Positions 1 to 5,553 of a DNA stretch of 5,643 nt are shown here, one piece after another. A program made the translations under genes and the position numbers. Source of the DNA: an uncultured Opitutia bacterium (lineage in GTDB: Bacteria; Verrucomicrobiota; Verrucomicrobiia; Opitutales; Opitutaceae); NCBI GenBank assembly GCA_903938935.1, contig CAJAFD010000287.1:1-5643 (forward strand), in the 5' to 3' direction. The number at the start of each line of letters is the position of its first letter. The stretch's first letter is position 1. The notes under the pieces are model-generated. The model ran no database searches. It was not told the origin of the DNA and worked only from the letters and a program-made list of their open reading frames with translations.

Positions 1-388
1 ACGCGATCGCCGCGCGCGCTTGAGCTCCGGTCTCAATCCATTCGTCGGCCAGCAACACTCGCTTGCCCGGTGCAAACGCCCCCGTGCGTAACTCCAACGT
101 TTTCACCGTGCCCGAGTAATCCGTCGTCAACTCGCGGTCATGCGCCACGGGCAACTTCCCGCCTTTGCGCACCGGCACGAAGCCCGCGCCCAGCTTCAAC
201 GCCAACGCCGTGCCCACGATGAAGCCCATCGCATCCAGCCCCGCCACGATGTCGATGCGCTCGTCGCGATAGGGTTTTACGAGATCCTCGACCAGCGCCG
301 CAAACGCCGCCGGTTGCGCGAAGATCGGGGTCACGTCCGAGCGTTTGTAAATCGTCCGGCTGCGGTCGATGAGAGAAAGATAGTCCAT
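1..388 (-). CDS. Adenine phosphoribosyltransferase-like protein (N-terminal part)
   Basis: Partial gene read leftward; 129 codons are visible and the C-terminus lies beyond the left edge. Type I phosphoribosyltransferases of the APRT group make AMP from adenine and PRPP in the cytoplasm (purine salvage). The middle of the protein matches the APRT core: IVAGLDAMGFIVGTALAL (about residues 47-64) corresponds to the usual Gly-x-Glu-Ala-Arg-Gly-Phe segment, and GFVPVRKGGKLP (69-80) is nearly the signature 'GFVPVRKPGKLP'. The PRPP-binding loop lies at about 111-123 (VLLADEWIETGAQ). It departs from the common VDDLLATGGT form: the acidic pair is D115/E116, and TGGT is replaced by TGAQ. The chosen ATG at 386-388 gives MDYLSLIDRS; an in-frame GTG at 407-409 would add seven residues (VTFNDEA), and neither has a clear Shine-Dalgarno. 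The gene diverges from the hydrolase at 576. The family is secure; adenine specificity is likely but unproven. Confidence 0.85.
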   Translation of the reverse strand, partial: MDYLSLIDRSRTIYKRSDVTPIFAQPAAFAALVEDLVKPYRDERIDIVAGLDAMGFIVGTALALKLGAGFVPVRKGGKLPVAHDRELTTDYSGTVKTLELRTGAFAPGKRVLLADEWIETGAQARAAIA

Positions 389-575
389 GGCTTCGTCGTT
401 AAAGGTCACCCCACTCTGCGCCACGCACCCGCGCCAAGGCCAATCCAATCTCCGCGCTTTCACCCGCTCGCTTCCTTTCGCCGCCCTCGGCGCCACGGCC
501 CCACCCGCACCTTCCGGTTATTTTCACCGCCATTCAGCTTGCGCGCTCACTCCGCCAGCGCAGCGTTTCAAACCT
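389..575. other. Divergent intergenic region
   Basis: This 187-nt gap separates the leftward APRT-like gene from the rightward hydrolase and must hold both promoters. I see no convincing -35/-10 pair and no clear inverted repeat. It is open in several frames, including the hydrolase frame from an ATG at 387, but the translated extension is rich in Pro, Ala, Ser and Arg and resembles no domain. I therefore treat it as non-coding. Confidence 0.5.
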
Positions 576-1400
576 ATGGCCCGCATCCCGCTCGAAGATA
601 ATTTCAACGACGTCATCAACAAAACCCAGCGTGGGATGAAAATCACCGACGCCGACCTCGCCTCCCGCGCCGAGGTCACCTTGCCCGAGCTCGCCGCCGT
701 CAAGGGCGGCACGGTCAACGTCCCCGTCATCCGCCGCGTCGCTCGTCACCTCCGGCTCTCACCCGACGCCCTCGAAGCCCTCGCCCACCGTTCATGGTAT
801 CCCGAGCAACCGCTCTTCAAACGGGGCTTCGCGATGTTCAACACCCCGTTCGAGGACATGACGGTCAACAGCTACCTCATCTGGGATTCCCGCACCAAAG
901 AAGCCGCCGTCTTCGACACCGGCGCCAACTGCGACGATATGCTCAGCCTCATCGCCGCCGAGAAGCTCCGCGTCAGCGCCATCTTCCTCACGCACACGCA
1001 CGACGACCACATCGCCGATCTCCCCAAACTCGTCGCCGCCACCCGCGCCACGGTGTGGACGAGCGAACTCGAAACTTCCGACTCCCCCGGCGCGCAGACG
1101 TTTAAGGAGAACGCCCATTTCCACTTCGGCGAGCTCTCCGTCAAAACCCTCCTCACCTTCGGCCATTCGCCCGGTATGACGTCCTACGTCGTCGACGGCC
1201 TCAGTTGGCCGCTCGCCATCGTCGGCGATTCCATCTTCTCCTGCTCCATGGGCGGCAGTCCCACGCATTTCCGCGAGCAATATGAGAACAACCGCACCAA
1301 GCTCATGACGCTCTACCGCGACACGGTCTTCGCCTGCGGCCACGGCCCGCTCACCACGCTCACTCAGGAGCGTCTCCACAATCCTTACTTCGCCCGCTAA
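576..1400 (+). CDS. XRE-like HTH domain fused to MBL-fold metallo-hydrolase
   Basis: The 274-aa protein has two parts. Residues about 10-70 look like an XRE/Cro-type helix-turn-helix: ITDADLASRAEVTLPELAAV (23-42) fits the HTH helices, and VIRRVARHLRLSPDALEALA (51-70) fits the closing helices. Residues about 85-274 are a metallo-beta-lactamase fold with the metal motifs in order: H140-x-H142-D143-D144-H145 (THTHDDH), H197 in GHSPG, D218 in VGDSI and H256 in CGHGP. This is the glyoxalase II-like branch, normally a binuclear Zn/Fe hydrolase acting on thioesters, lactones or phosphoesters; the substrate cannot be read from sequence. The ATG at 576 is chosen because it opens the HTH domain; the frame is open back to 387, but that extension looks non-coding. 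No Shine-Dalgarno is visible. It is the first gene of a probable operon, 36 nt before the dehydrogenase. The hydrolase fold is certain; the HTH is a pattern-based call. Confidence 0.88.
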   Translation: MARIPLEDNFNDVINKTQRGMKITDADLASRAEVTLPELAAVKGGTVNVPVIRRVARHLRLSPDALEALAHRSWYPEQPLFKRGFAMFNTPFEDMTVNSYLIWDSRTKEAAVFDTGANCDDMLSLIAAEKLRVSAIFLTHTHDDHIADLPKLVAATRATVWTSELETSDSPGAQTFKENAHFHFGELSVKTLLTFGHSPGMTSYVVDGLSWPLAIVGDSIFSCSMGGSPTHFREQYENNRTKLMTLYRDTVFACGHGPLTTLTQERLHNPYFAR

Positions 1401-1436
1401 CGTCTCTTTTTTAACCCCCTAAACACATCCTTACAC

Positions 1437-2324
1437 ATGCCTGCTGAAAAAATCGCCTTCGTCGGAGTCGGTCGCATGGGCGCCAACATGGCCCGCCGTC
1501 TCAAAGAGTGTAACTACACCGTGTCCGCCGTCTACGACGTCCACGCCCCCAGCGCTGCCGCCCTCGCCACCGAGATCGGCGCGACTCACGCGACGTCCCT
1601 CGCCGCCGTCACCGCCGCCGCCGATGTGATCATCACGGTCGTCACCGACGACGCCTCCCAGCTCGCCATCTTCGGCGAGTCCGGCGACTCGCTCCTCCTC
1701 GGCGCCAAGGGCAAGACCTTCATCAACTGCGCCACCCTCACGCCCAAGATCCACGTCGAGGTCGAGCGCCGCGCCCGCAGCGTCGGCGCCGTCAGCCTCG
1801 AGGGTTGCATGGCTTCGTCCATACCCCAAGCCCGCAACGGCACGCTCTATCTGATGTGCGCCGGCGAGCGCGCCGCCTTCGATCGCGTCGAGCCCATCCT
1901 CAAAAACCTCAGCACCGCCCTTCGCTACATCGGCACCACCGGCCAAGCCGCCCAAGTAAAAGCCCTCGTCAACATGGTCATGAACATCAACACCGCCGGT
2001 CTCGCCGAGGGCCTCGGCCTCGGCGCCGCGCTCGGGCTCGATCTCACCATGCTGCGCGAGGTGTTTTCCCAGACGGGCGCCAACTCCCAGGTCCTCAAGA
2101 CCGACGGCGAGGACATGCAAAACCGCGACCACTCCTGCTTCTTCTCCGGCGCTCACGCCGCCAAAGACTCCACCATCGCCTGGGTTCTCGGCGCCGAAGC
2201 CGGTCTTGCCATGCCGCTCGCCGGCGCCACCAAACAACAGTTCGACCGCATGGTCGCCCTCGGTCTCGGTGGTCTCGACAAGAGCGGCGTCGCCGAACTC
2301 ACCTTCAAGGGCCGCCACGCTTGA
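1437..2324 (+). CDS. NAD(P)-dependent beta-hydroxyacid dehydrogenase (3-hydroxyisobutyrate dehydrogenase family)
   Basis: The 295-aa length is standard for this family, which oxidises 3-hydroxy acids (3-hydroxyisobutyrate, tartronate semialdehyde/glycerate and related compounds) with NAD(P). The N-terminal Rossmann domain starts IAFVGVGRMGANMARRL, giving G10-x-G12-x-x-G15. D34 at the end of the second strand (VYDVH) favours NAD over NADP by inference. The catalytic lysine is K175 in GQAAQVKALVN, with N179 one turn on; K243-D244 (HAAKDS) matches the conserved KD of the C-terminal helical domain. Oddity: the substrate-binding segment normally DAPVSGG reads EGCMASS (122-128), so Ser-Gly-Gly becomes Ala-Ser-Ser, while the following ARNGTL is normal. 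It lies between the hydrolase (36 nt upstream) and the TIM-barrel protein (39 nt downstream). The start has no Shine-Dalgarno but is fixed by the Rossmann strand. Family certain, substrate unknown. Confidence 0.92.
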   Translation: MPAEKIAFVGVGRMGANMARRLKECNYTVSAVYDVHAPSAAALATEIGATHATSLAAVTAAADVIITVVTDDASQLAIFGESGDSLLLGAKGKTFINCATLTPKIHVEVERRARSVGAVSLEGCMASSIPQARNGTLYLMCAGERAAFDRVEPILKNLSTALRYIGTTGQAAQVKALVNMVMNINTAGLAEGLGLGAALGLDLTMLREVFSQTGANSQVLKTDGEDMQNRDHSCFFSGAHAAKDSTIAWVLGAEAGLAMPLAGATKQQFDRMVALGLGGLDKSGVAELTFKGRHA

Positions 2325-2363
2325 TTCGCCCACCTCTCGTAAAAAAACTCCACCTCCTATCCC

Positions 2364-3203
2364 ATGCCCCAGATCGCCCACATCGCCAACCTCTGGTCCC
2401 TCGTCGGTCACCCATCCCCGCTCAAGGAATGGTCCCTCGAGCGTAAGATCAAAGCCGTCGCCGCCGCCGGCTTCGATGGTATCACCACCGCCGTCACGCC
2501 CGAGCACCGTCGCCTCGCCGAGAAACACGGTCTTCGCCACATCCTCGGTTTCATCTCCAGCGACGAACCGGCCGAGTTCGAGAAACTCATCCGCGCTCAA
2601 AAGGAATCCGGCGCCGTCCAAATTAACGTCCAGATGGACAACCACGACACGCCGCCCGCCGTCGCGACGAAGCACTGGCTCCAACTCGAGCGCGCCGCCG
2701 AGAAGGTCGGCGGAGTCGTTTGCTCCCTCGAGATTCATCGCGACTGTTGCACCGAGACGCCCGAGAAGACCTACGAGATCGCCGAGCGCTACCACCGCGC
2801 CACGGGCCGCCTCATCAAGATGAACTTCGACTTCTCGCACCTCGCGATCGTCAAGCACCTCGGGCCCGACAACTACATCGCCCGCCTCCTCGATCATCCC
2901 GAGCTCGTCCAAAACAGCGAGCAGGTCCACTTCCGCCCTTTCAACGGTCACCATTGCCAAGTCCCCGTCACCCACAAGGGCGCGCTCACGCCGGAGGTGA
3001 AGAGCTACTTGGTCTTCGTCGAAGCCCTCATGCGGCTCTGGAAGAAGGCTCCGCACAATAAGAACAAGACCATGTTCGCCTGCCCCGAGATGGGACCTTA
3101 CTGGCCCGGCGGCGGCGGCTACAACATCACCGGCCTCCCGCCTGCTTGGCCCGATGCCGCCGTCCTCCGCGGCGAACTCCACAAAGCCTGGAAGCGCGCC
3201 TAA
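2364..3203 (+). CDS. Xylose isomerase-like TIM-barrel protein (sugar phosphate isomerase/epimerase family)
   Basis: This 279-aa protein belongs to the AP_endonuc_2 / xylose isomerase-like TIM-barrel superfamily, whose members isomerise or epimerise sugars and keto-acids using a divalent metal. Candidate metal ligands sit at the ends of barrel strands: E123 in VCSLEIHRD, D156 (and H159) in MNFDFSHL, H189/H196/H197 in VHFRPFNGHH, and E242 in FACPEMGPYW. The start shows the first strand (QIAHIANLWS) and first helix (LERKIKAVAAAGFDGI). Hydroxypyruvate isomerase was considered because of the dehydrogenase neighbour, but its typical metal-site motifs are not present, so no specific reaction is assigned. 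It is the last gene of the three-gene run; a strong terminator begins 24 nt after its stop. A 7-A run precedes the start, and no Shine-Dalgarno is seen. Fold confident, reaction unknown. Confidence 0.88.
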   Translation: MPQIAHIANLWSLVGHPSPLKEWSLERKIKAVAAAGFDGITTAVTPEHRRLAEKHGLRHILGFISSDEPAEFEKLIRAQKESGAVQINVQMDNHDTPPAVATKHWLQLERAAEKVGGVVCSLEIHRDCCTETPEKTYEIAERYHRATGRLIKMNFDFSHLAIVKHLGPDNYIARLLDHPELVQNSEQVHFRPFNGHHCQVPVTHKGALTPEVKSYLVFVEALMRLWKKAPHNKNKTMFACPEMGPYWPGGGGYNITGLPPAWPDAAVLRGELHKAWKRA

Positions 3204-3227
3204 CGCACTCGACCGGCTCATCCTCCC

Positions 3228-3258
3228 ACCCCGTCCCCCTCGGACGGGGTCTTTTTTT
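3228..3258 (+). terminator. Rho-independent terminator of the three-gene operon
   Basis: A perfect 8-bp stem CCCCGTCC (3229-3236) pairs with GGACGGGG (3242-3249) around a 5-nt loop CCCTC, and A3228-T3250 extends it to 9 bp. It is followed by C and then seven Ts (3252-3258). It starts 24 nt after the isomerase stop, before the transporter. There is no A-tract on the left side, so it acts only rightward. Confidence 0.93.
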
Positions 3259-3318
3259 AATCCACCTCCCGCCGTCGCTGCCTCGCCCGCCGTTTGCTAA
3301 AACGTCCGACCAGAAGCC

Positions 3319-4674
3319 ATGACCGTCTCCTCCGCGCCGCACGACCCTTACGCCGCCCTGCGCGTGCCCAACTACCGAGCTTATCTCATCGGGAGCTTTC
3401 TCGCTTTGCTCGGTCGTCAAGCCGTCGGCGTCGCCGTCACGTGGGAGATCTACCAATGGACGCACTCCGCGACCGCCCTCGGCCTCGTCGGCTTGGTCAA
3501 CATGTTGCCCTTGCTCGCGCTGTCGTTGCCCGCGGGCGCGCTGGCCGATCGCTACGACCGCCGTCGCATCATCGCCTTCGGCACGGGCGTCTCCGCGCTG
3601 CTCGGCACGGCCCTCGCCGTGTTGTCCTATTATCATAGCAGCGTGCCCGACCTCGCCCCGTTGCGCTGGGTCAACGGCGTGCTCCGCTCCACCGCCTTGC
3701 TCTTTGAACGCCACGCCGATCCGGCGTCGCTCCACTTTACCGATCCCGCGCTCCCGCTCGTTTTCCTCCTGCTCCTCGCCCTGGCAACGGTCCGCATCTT
3801 GATCTGGCCCGCGCGTAGCAGCTTGCCGCCGCTGTTATTACCCAGCGCGCACTTGAGCAACGCCGTCACGTGGAGCTCAAGCACCTTTGAGATCGCCACC
3901 ATGGTCGGGCCGGCCATCGGCGGGTTCCTCATCGCCTTCGGAGGGTTTCACTCCGTGTACGGCATCGCCGTGGTCCTTGAGCTCATCTTTTTGGGACTCC
4001 TGCGCCGCGTGCACTATTTCACGCCGCCCAAACCAGCCCAAGGTCACCGCACGTGGCGCGACATGCTTGGCGGTGCCGACTTCATCTGGCGCCGGCCCGT
4101 GATCCTCGGCGCGAGTACGCTCGATCTGTTTGCGGTGTTGCTCGGCGGGGCGACGGCGTTGTTGCCGATCTATGCGGCCGACATCCTCCATGTTGGGCCC
4201 ATTGGTCTGGGTTGGTTACGCGCGGCTCCCTCGATCGGGGCCTTTGGTATGGCTATGTGGCTCGCGCACCGTGCGCCCCTCCAGCATCCGGGTCGGGCGC
4301 TGTTATGGACGGTCGCGGGCTTCGGCGCGTCGATTGTGGTCTTTGGTTTCTCCACGTGGTTTTGGCTCTCGCTGGTCGCGTTGTTCTTCACCGGTGTATT
4401 CGACAACATCAGCGTCGTCGTGCGCCAGTCCTTGGTCCAACTGCTCACGCCCGACTCGCTCCGCGGCCGTGTGACCGCGGTGAACCAGATCTTCATCGGC
4501 TCCTCCAACGAACTCGGCGCCCTCCGAGCCGGCCTCATGGCCGCGGTCATGGGCCCCGTCGCCGCCGTGATCTGGGGTGGACTCGGGACGATCGCCGTTG
4601 CGGCGATGGTGGCCAAGCAAGTCCCCGCCCTCCGCCGCCTCCCCGCGCTCCACACGCTGAAGCCCGAAGACTGA
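3319..4674 (+). CDS. MFS transporter, MFS_3 / EntS-like exporter group
   Basis: This 451-aa inner-membrane protein has about 12 hydrophobic segments. The family usually exports siderophores, drugs or other small molecules by proton antiport. Motif A is seen after TM2: GALADRYDRRRI (73-84). The TM4-TM5 region carries LPPLLLPSAHLSNAV (169-183) and MVGPAIGGFL (195-204), which match the MFS_3 pattern 'lp.lvp...l..ANa...GP.lGG'. LTPDSLRGRVTAVNQ (376-390) is the typical second-half counterpart. Oddity: about 40 mostly hydrophilic residues (roughly 106-146, containing ERHADPASLHF) lie between TM3 and TM4, where the loop is normally short; this should face the periplasm. A weak AGAAG lies just before the start. 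TGC-TAAAAC at 3295-3303 could be an extended -10, weak evidence only. The gene follows a terminator, so it is probably transcribed alone. The substrate is unknown. Confidence 0.9.
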   Translation: MTVSSAPHDPYAALRVPNYRAYLIGSFLALLGRQAVGVAVTWEIYQWTHSATALGLVGLVNMLPLLALSLPAGALADRYDRRRIIAFGTGVSALLGTALAVLSYYHSSVPDLAPLRWVNGVLRSTALLFERHADPASLHFTDPALPLVFLLLLALATVRILIWPARSSLPPLLLPSAHLSNAVTWSSSTFEIATMVGPAIGGFLIAFGGFHSVYGIAVVLELIFLGLLRRVHYFTPPKPAQGHRTWRDMLGGADFIWRRPVILGASTLDLFAVLLGGATALLPIYAADILHVGPIGLGWLRAAPSIGAFGMAMWLAHRAPLQHPGRALLWTVAGFGASIVVFGFSTWFWLSLVALFFTGVFDNISVVVRQSLVQLLTPDSLRGRVTAVNQIFIGSSNELGALRAGLMAAVMGPVAAVIWGGLGTIAVAAMVAKQVPALRRLPALHTLKPED

Positions 4675-4683
4675 GCGTTGCCA

Positions 4684-4702
4684 CCCAAGGAAGGGCGCAC
4701 CG
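4684..4702. repeat. 19-bp direct repeat, copy 1 (left of toxin-antitoxin genes)
   Basis: CCCAAGGAAGGGCGCACCG begins 9 nt after the transporter stop. The same sequence with two transitions recurs at 5375-5393 (17 of 19 identical, same orientation), 691 bp away. Both copies contain CCC-AAGGAA-GGG, which could form a small 3-bp hairpin with a 6-nt loop. Role unknown: it could be a cassette boundary or a 3'-end element. Confidence 0.7.
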
Positions 4703-4742
4703 TTGGGCGCGCCGTCCGAGTAAATCCAGCTAGCCCCACCCG

Positions 4743-4798
4743 GCCTCACCTTAGGTCACTGCCTTGACAGGCTGAGGCGGGTTGAACACTTTTGAGGC
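4743..4798 (+). promoter_or_regulatory. Candidate promoter and operator of the toxin-antitoxin genes
   Basis: A consensus -35 TTGACA lies at 4764-4769. The -10 region at about 4785-4792 is poor (AACACT / CACTTT). If it is used, the transcript would start close to the ATG at 4799, giving a very short leader or none. Three copies of the same hexamer surround it: GCCTCA (4743-4748, inverted), TGAGGC (4773-4778) and TGAGGC (4793-4798), with centres 30 and 20 bp apart, about whole helical turns. A short palindrome GCCT-TGAC-AGGC (4761-4772) overlaps the -35. RelB-type antitoxins usually repress their own promoter by binding such boxes through a ribbon-helix-helix domain; the assignment here is inference. 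Confidence 0.45.
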
Positions 4799-5101
4799 AT
4801 GCCCACGATTCAAATGCGCTCCCGCATCGATAGCAAGTTGAAGAAAAAAAGCGACGAAGTCCTGAAGCGTCTCGGGTTAGACGCTGGATCCTTTGTCTCC
4901 ATGGCCCTCACTCAACTCGTCAATCATCGCGGCCTGCCCTTTGCTGTTACCGATTCAGACGCGAGCTACTTTGCCTCAGAATACGGGATCACACCCACCC
5001 AAAGTGCCAAAGCTGGCACAGCCTTGCGCAGGGAAACCACTCGCACACGTCGCCAGGGTAAGTTGCGCGAAGTTAAATCGCTCTCCGATCTTACCCCGTG
5101 A
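4799..5101 (+). CDS. RelB/DinJ family antitoxin
   Basis: This 100-aa protein is the labile partner that neutralises the toxin encoded immediately downstream and probably represses the operon. The N-terminal half is a classic RelB/DinJ ribbon-helix-helix: strand TIQMRSRID (3-11), helix A about 12-24 (KLKKKSDEVLKRL), GLDAG turn, helix B about 30-43 (SFVSMALTQLVNH), then the family's GLPF (45-48). The C-terminal half (51-100), with a basic stretch RRETTRTRRQGK (77-88), should wrap the toxin. The gene has about 55% GC (165 of 300 bases, counted by hand over 4801-5100) against about 71% over a sample of the dehydrogenase gene (1561-1680), and uses more A/T-ending codons, suggesting acquisition. 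GAGG lies only 1 nt before the ATG, too close for a normal ribosome site. Its stop overlaps the toxin start (GTGA). Confidence 0.9.
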   Translation: MPTIQMRSRIDSKLKKKSDEVLKRLGLDAGSFVSMALTQLVNHRGLPFAVTDSDASYFASEYGITPTQSAKAGTALRRETTRTRRQGKLREVKSLSDLTP

Positions 5102-5364
5102 GACTGCTGGCGACGCCACGCTTTCTCACCAGCATACCGGCGCACCGTCGCGTCGAAGTGTTAGCCACCATGCGCGCAGCCGCGACCGCTTACGGACAAC
5201 CTCACTTACACGCCGGAGTTGGACTCAGGCGAATCCCACCCTTCATGGAATGTCGCTGCGGTTTGGACCTACGACTTATATTCCAGCGAGAACGCGACGC
5301 CCTCGTGTTTCATCGCTGTGGAACGCATAATGAGATTAAGGCTTTCTTAAAGAATCGACGGTAA
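5098..5364 (+). CDS. RelE/ParE superfamily toxin (YafQ-like mRNA interferase)
   Basis: This 88-aa protein is probably a ribosome-dependent mRNA endonuclease that slows growth when free of its antitoxin. Length and gene order fit the family. HAGVGLRRI (38-46), FMECRCGLDLRLIF (49-62) and LVFHRCGTHNEIKAFLKN (69-86) match the RelE/YafQ pattern of 'H.G.GLR', then 'yecR...dlRliF', then a terminal strand with 'GtHdei..fl'. Candidate active-site residues are H36, H38, R53, R59 and H77 (the last matching the conserved C-terminal His); the sequence does not prove activity. Translation starts at GTG 5098-5100, overlapping the antitoxin TGA, which implies translational coupling; no other start preserves the N-terminal helix. 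RelE-type RNases are more likely than ParE gyrase poisons because of the histidines, but this remains a family-level call. Confidence 0.85.
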   Translation: MRLLATPRFLTSIPAHRRVEVLATMRAAATAYGQPHLHAGVGLRRIPPFMECRCGLDLRLIFQRERDALVFHRCGTHNEIKAFLKNRR

Positions 5365-5374
5365 GAAACCTCGC

Positions 5375-5393
5375 CCCAAGGAAGGGTGCGCCG
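5375..5393. repeat. 19-bp direct repeat, copy 2 (right of toxin-antitoxin genes)
   Basis: CCCAAGGAAGGGTGCGCCG begins 10 nt after the toxin stop and matches 4684-4702 at 17 of 19 positions (C to T and A to G). Here it sits inside a larger inverted repeat, ACCTCG (5368-5373) with CGAGGT (5392-5397), so this copy could fold into a longer hairpin. The nearest T-rich stretch (5411-5417) is 13 nt further on, too far for a standard intrinsic terminator. Confidence 0.7.
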
Positions 5394-5417
5394 AGGTATA
5401 CGTGTTAGCCTTTTCTT

Positions 5418-5489
5418 ATGCGGGGTGAGGGCACCCCGCCCACACCCAAACCTGCTTGCCCCTGTAGGCGGGGTGCCCCCACCCCGCAT
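5418..5489. repeat. Pair of inverted REP-like hairpins (BIME-like element)
   Basis: Two 20-nt hairpins share the stem GCGGGGTG / CACCCCGC with 4-nt loops. Hairpin 1 is at 5420-5439 (loop AGGG), hairpin 2 at 5468-5487 (loop CCCC). The units are also inverted copies of each other: 5418-5444 and 5463-5489 are reverse complements at 25 of 27 positions, separated by 18 nt. Hairpin 2 is preceded directly by GTAG (5464-5467), and hairpin 1 on the opposite strand by GTGG. A GTAG/GGAG tetranucleotide 5' of a GC-rich palindrome is the known hallmark of REP sequences mobilised by RAYT (IS200-like) transposases, and inverted REP pairs are called BIMEs. The location between convergent genes is typical. 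No RAYT gene is in the window. Confidence 0.8.
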
Positions 5490-5506
5490 CACCCCGCGCA
5501 CCCCGC
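5490..5506. repeat. Two extra CACCCCGC half-motifs
   Basis: CACCCCGC recurs at 5490-5497 and 5499-5506, right after the second REP-like hairpin (whose own copy is 5480-5487). The motif therefore runs three times at 9-10 bp spacing. No matching GCGGGGTG lies beside them, so these look like degenerate or partial REP units. Confidence 0.6.
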
Positions 5507-5553
5507 TTACCGTTGCTTAACTCCTACTGTGTTATTTCACCTGCCTCTGCACC

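Noticed and set aside
387..575. 63-residue N-terminal extension of the hydrolase from an ATG at 387.
   Set aside because: The extension is Pro/Ala/Ser/Arg-rich with no fold, overlaps the start of the divergent APRT-like gene, and would leave no room for promoters. The ATG at 576 opens the HTH domain.
1401..1436. T-run (TCTTTTTT, about 1405-1412) after the hydrolase as a terminator.
   Set aside because: No GC-rich hairpin precedes it, so the three genes can be read through as one unit.
2364..3203. Assignment of the TIM-barrel protein as hydroxypyruvate isomerase and the dehydrogenase as tartronate semialdehyde reductase.
   Set aside because: The isomerase lacks the typical metal-site motifs of that enzyme, the dehydrogenase has an altered substrate site, and no glyoxylate carboligase is adjacent.
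1431..3221. Open frame of 596 codons on the minus strand spanning the dehydrogenase and isomerase genes.
   Set aside because: It lies antisense to two proteins with clear family motifs. Its translation is low-complexity (Gly, Glu, Val, Asp, Ala) with no domain, as expected of a GC-rich shadow frame.
4844..4850. Seven-A run in the antitoxin as a programmed frameshift site.
   Set aside because: The codon phase (AAG AAA AAA AGC) does not give an X-XXY-YYZ heptamer, and the reading frame continues intact through the family's conserved motif.
4675..5410. Integron gene cassette carrying the toxin-antitoxin pair, with the 19-bp repeats as attC sites.
   Set aside because: GTTGGGC (4703-4709) and GTTAGCC (5404-5410) resemble an attC R' end, but no matching R'' box or paired L boxes lie on the other side, and the repeats do not fold like attC.
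5365..5506. Hairpins downstream of the toxin as intrinsic terminators.
   Set aside because: Neither the hairpin around 5368-5397 nor the REP-like stems are followed directly by a T-tract on either strand.
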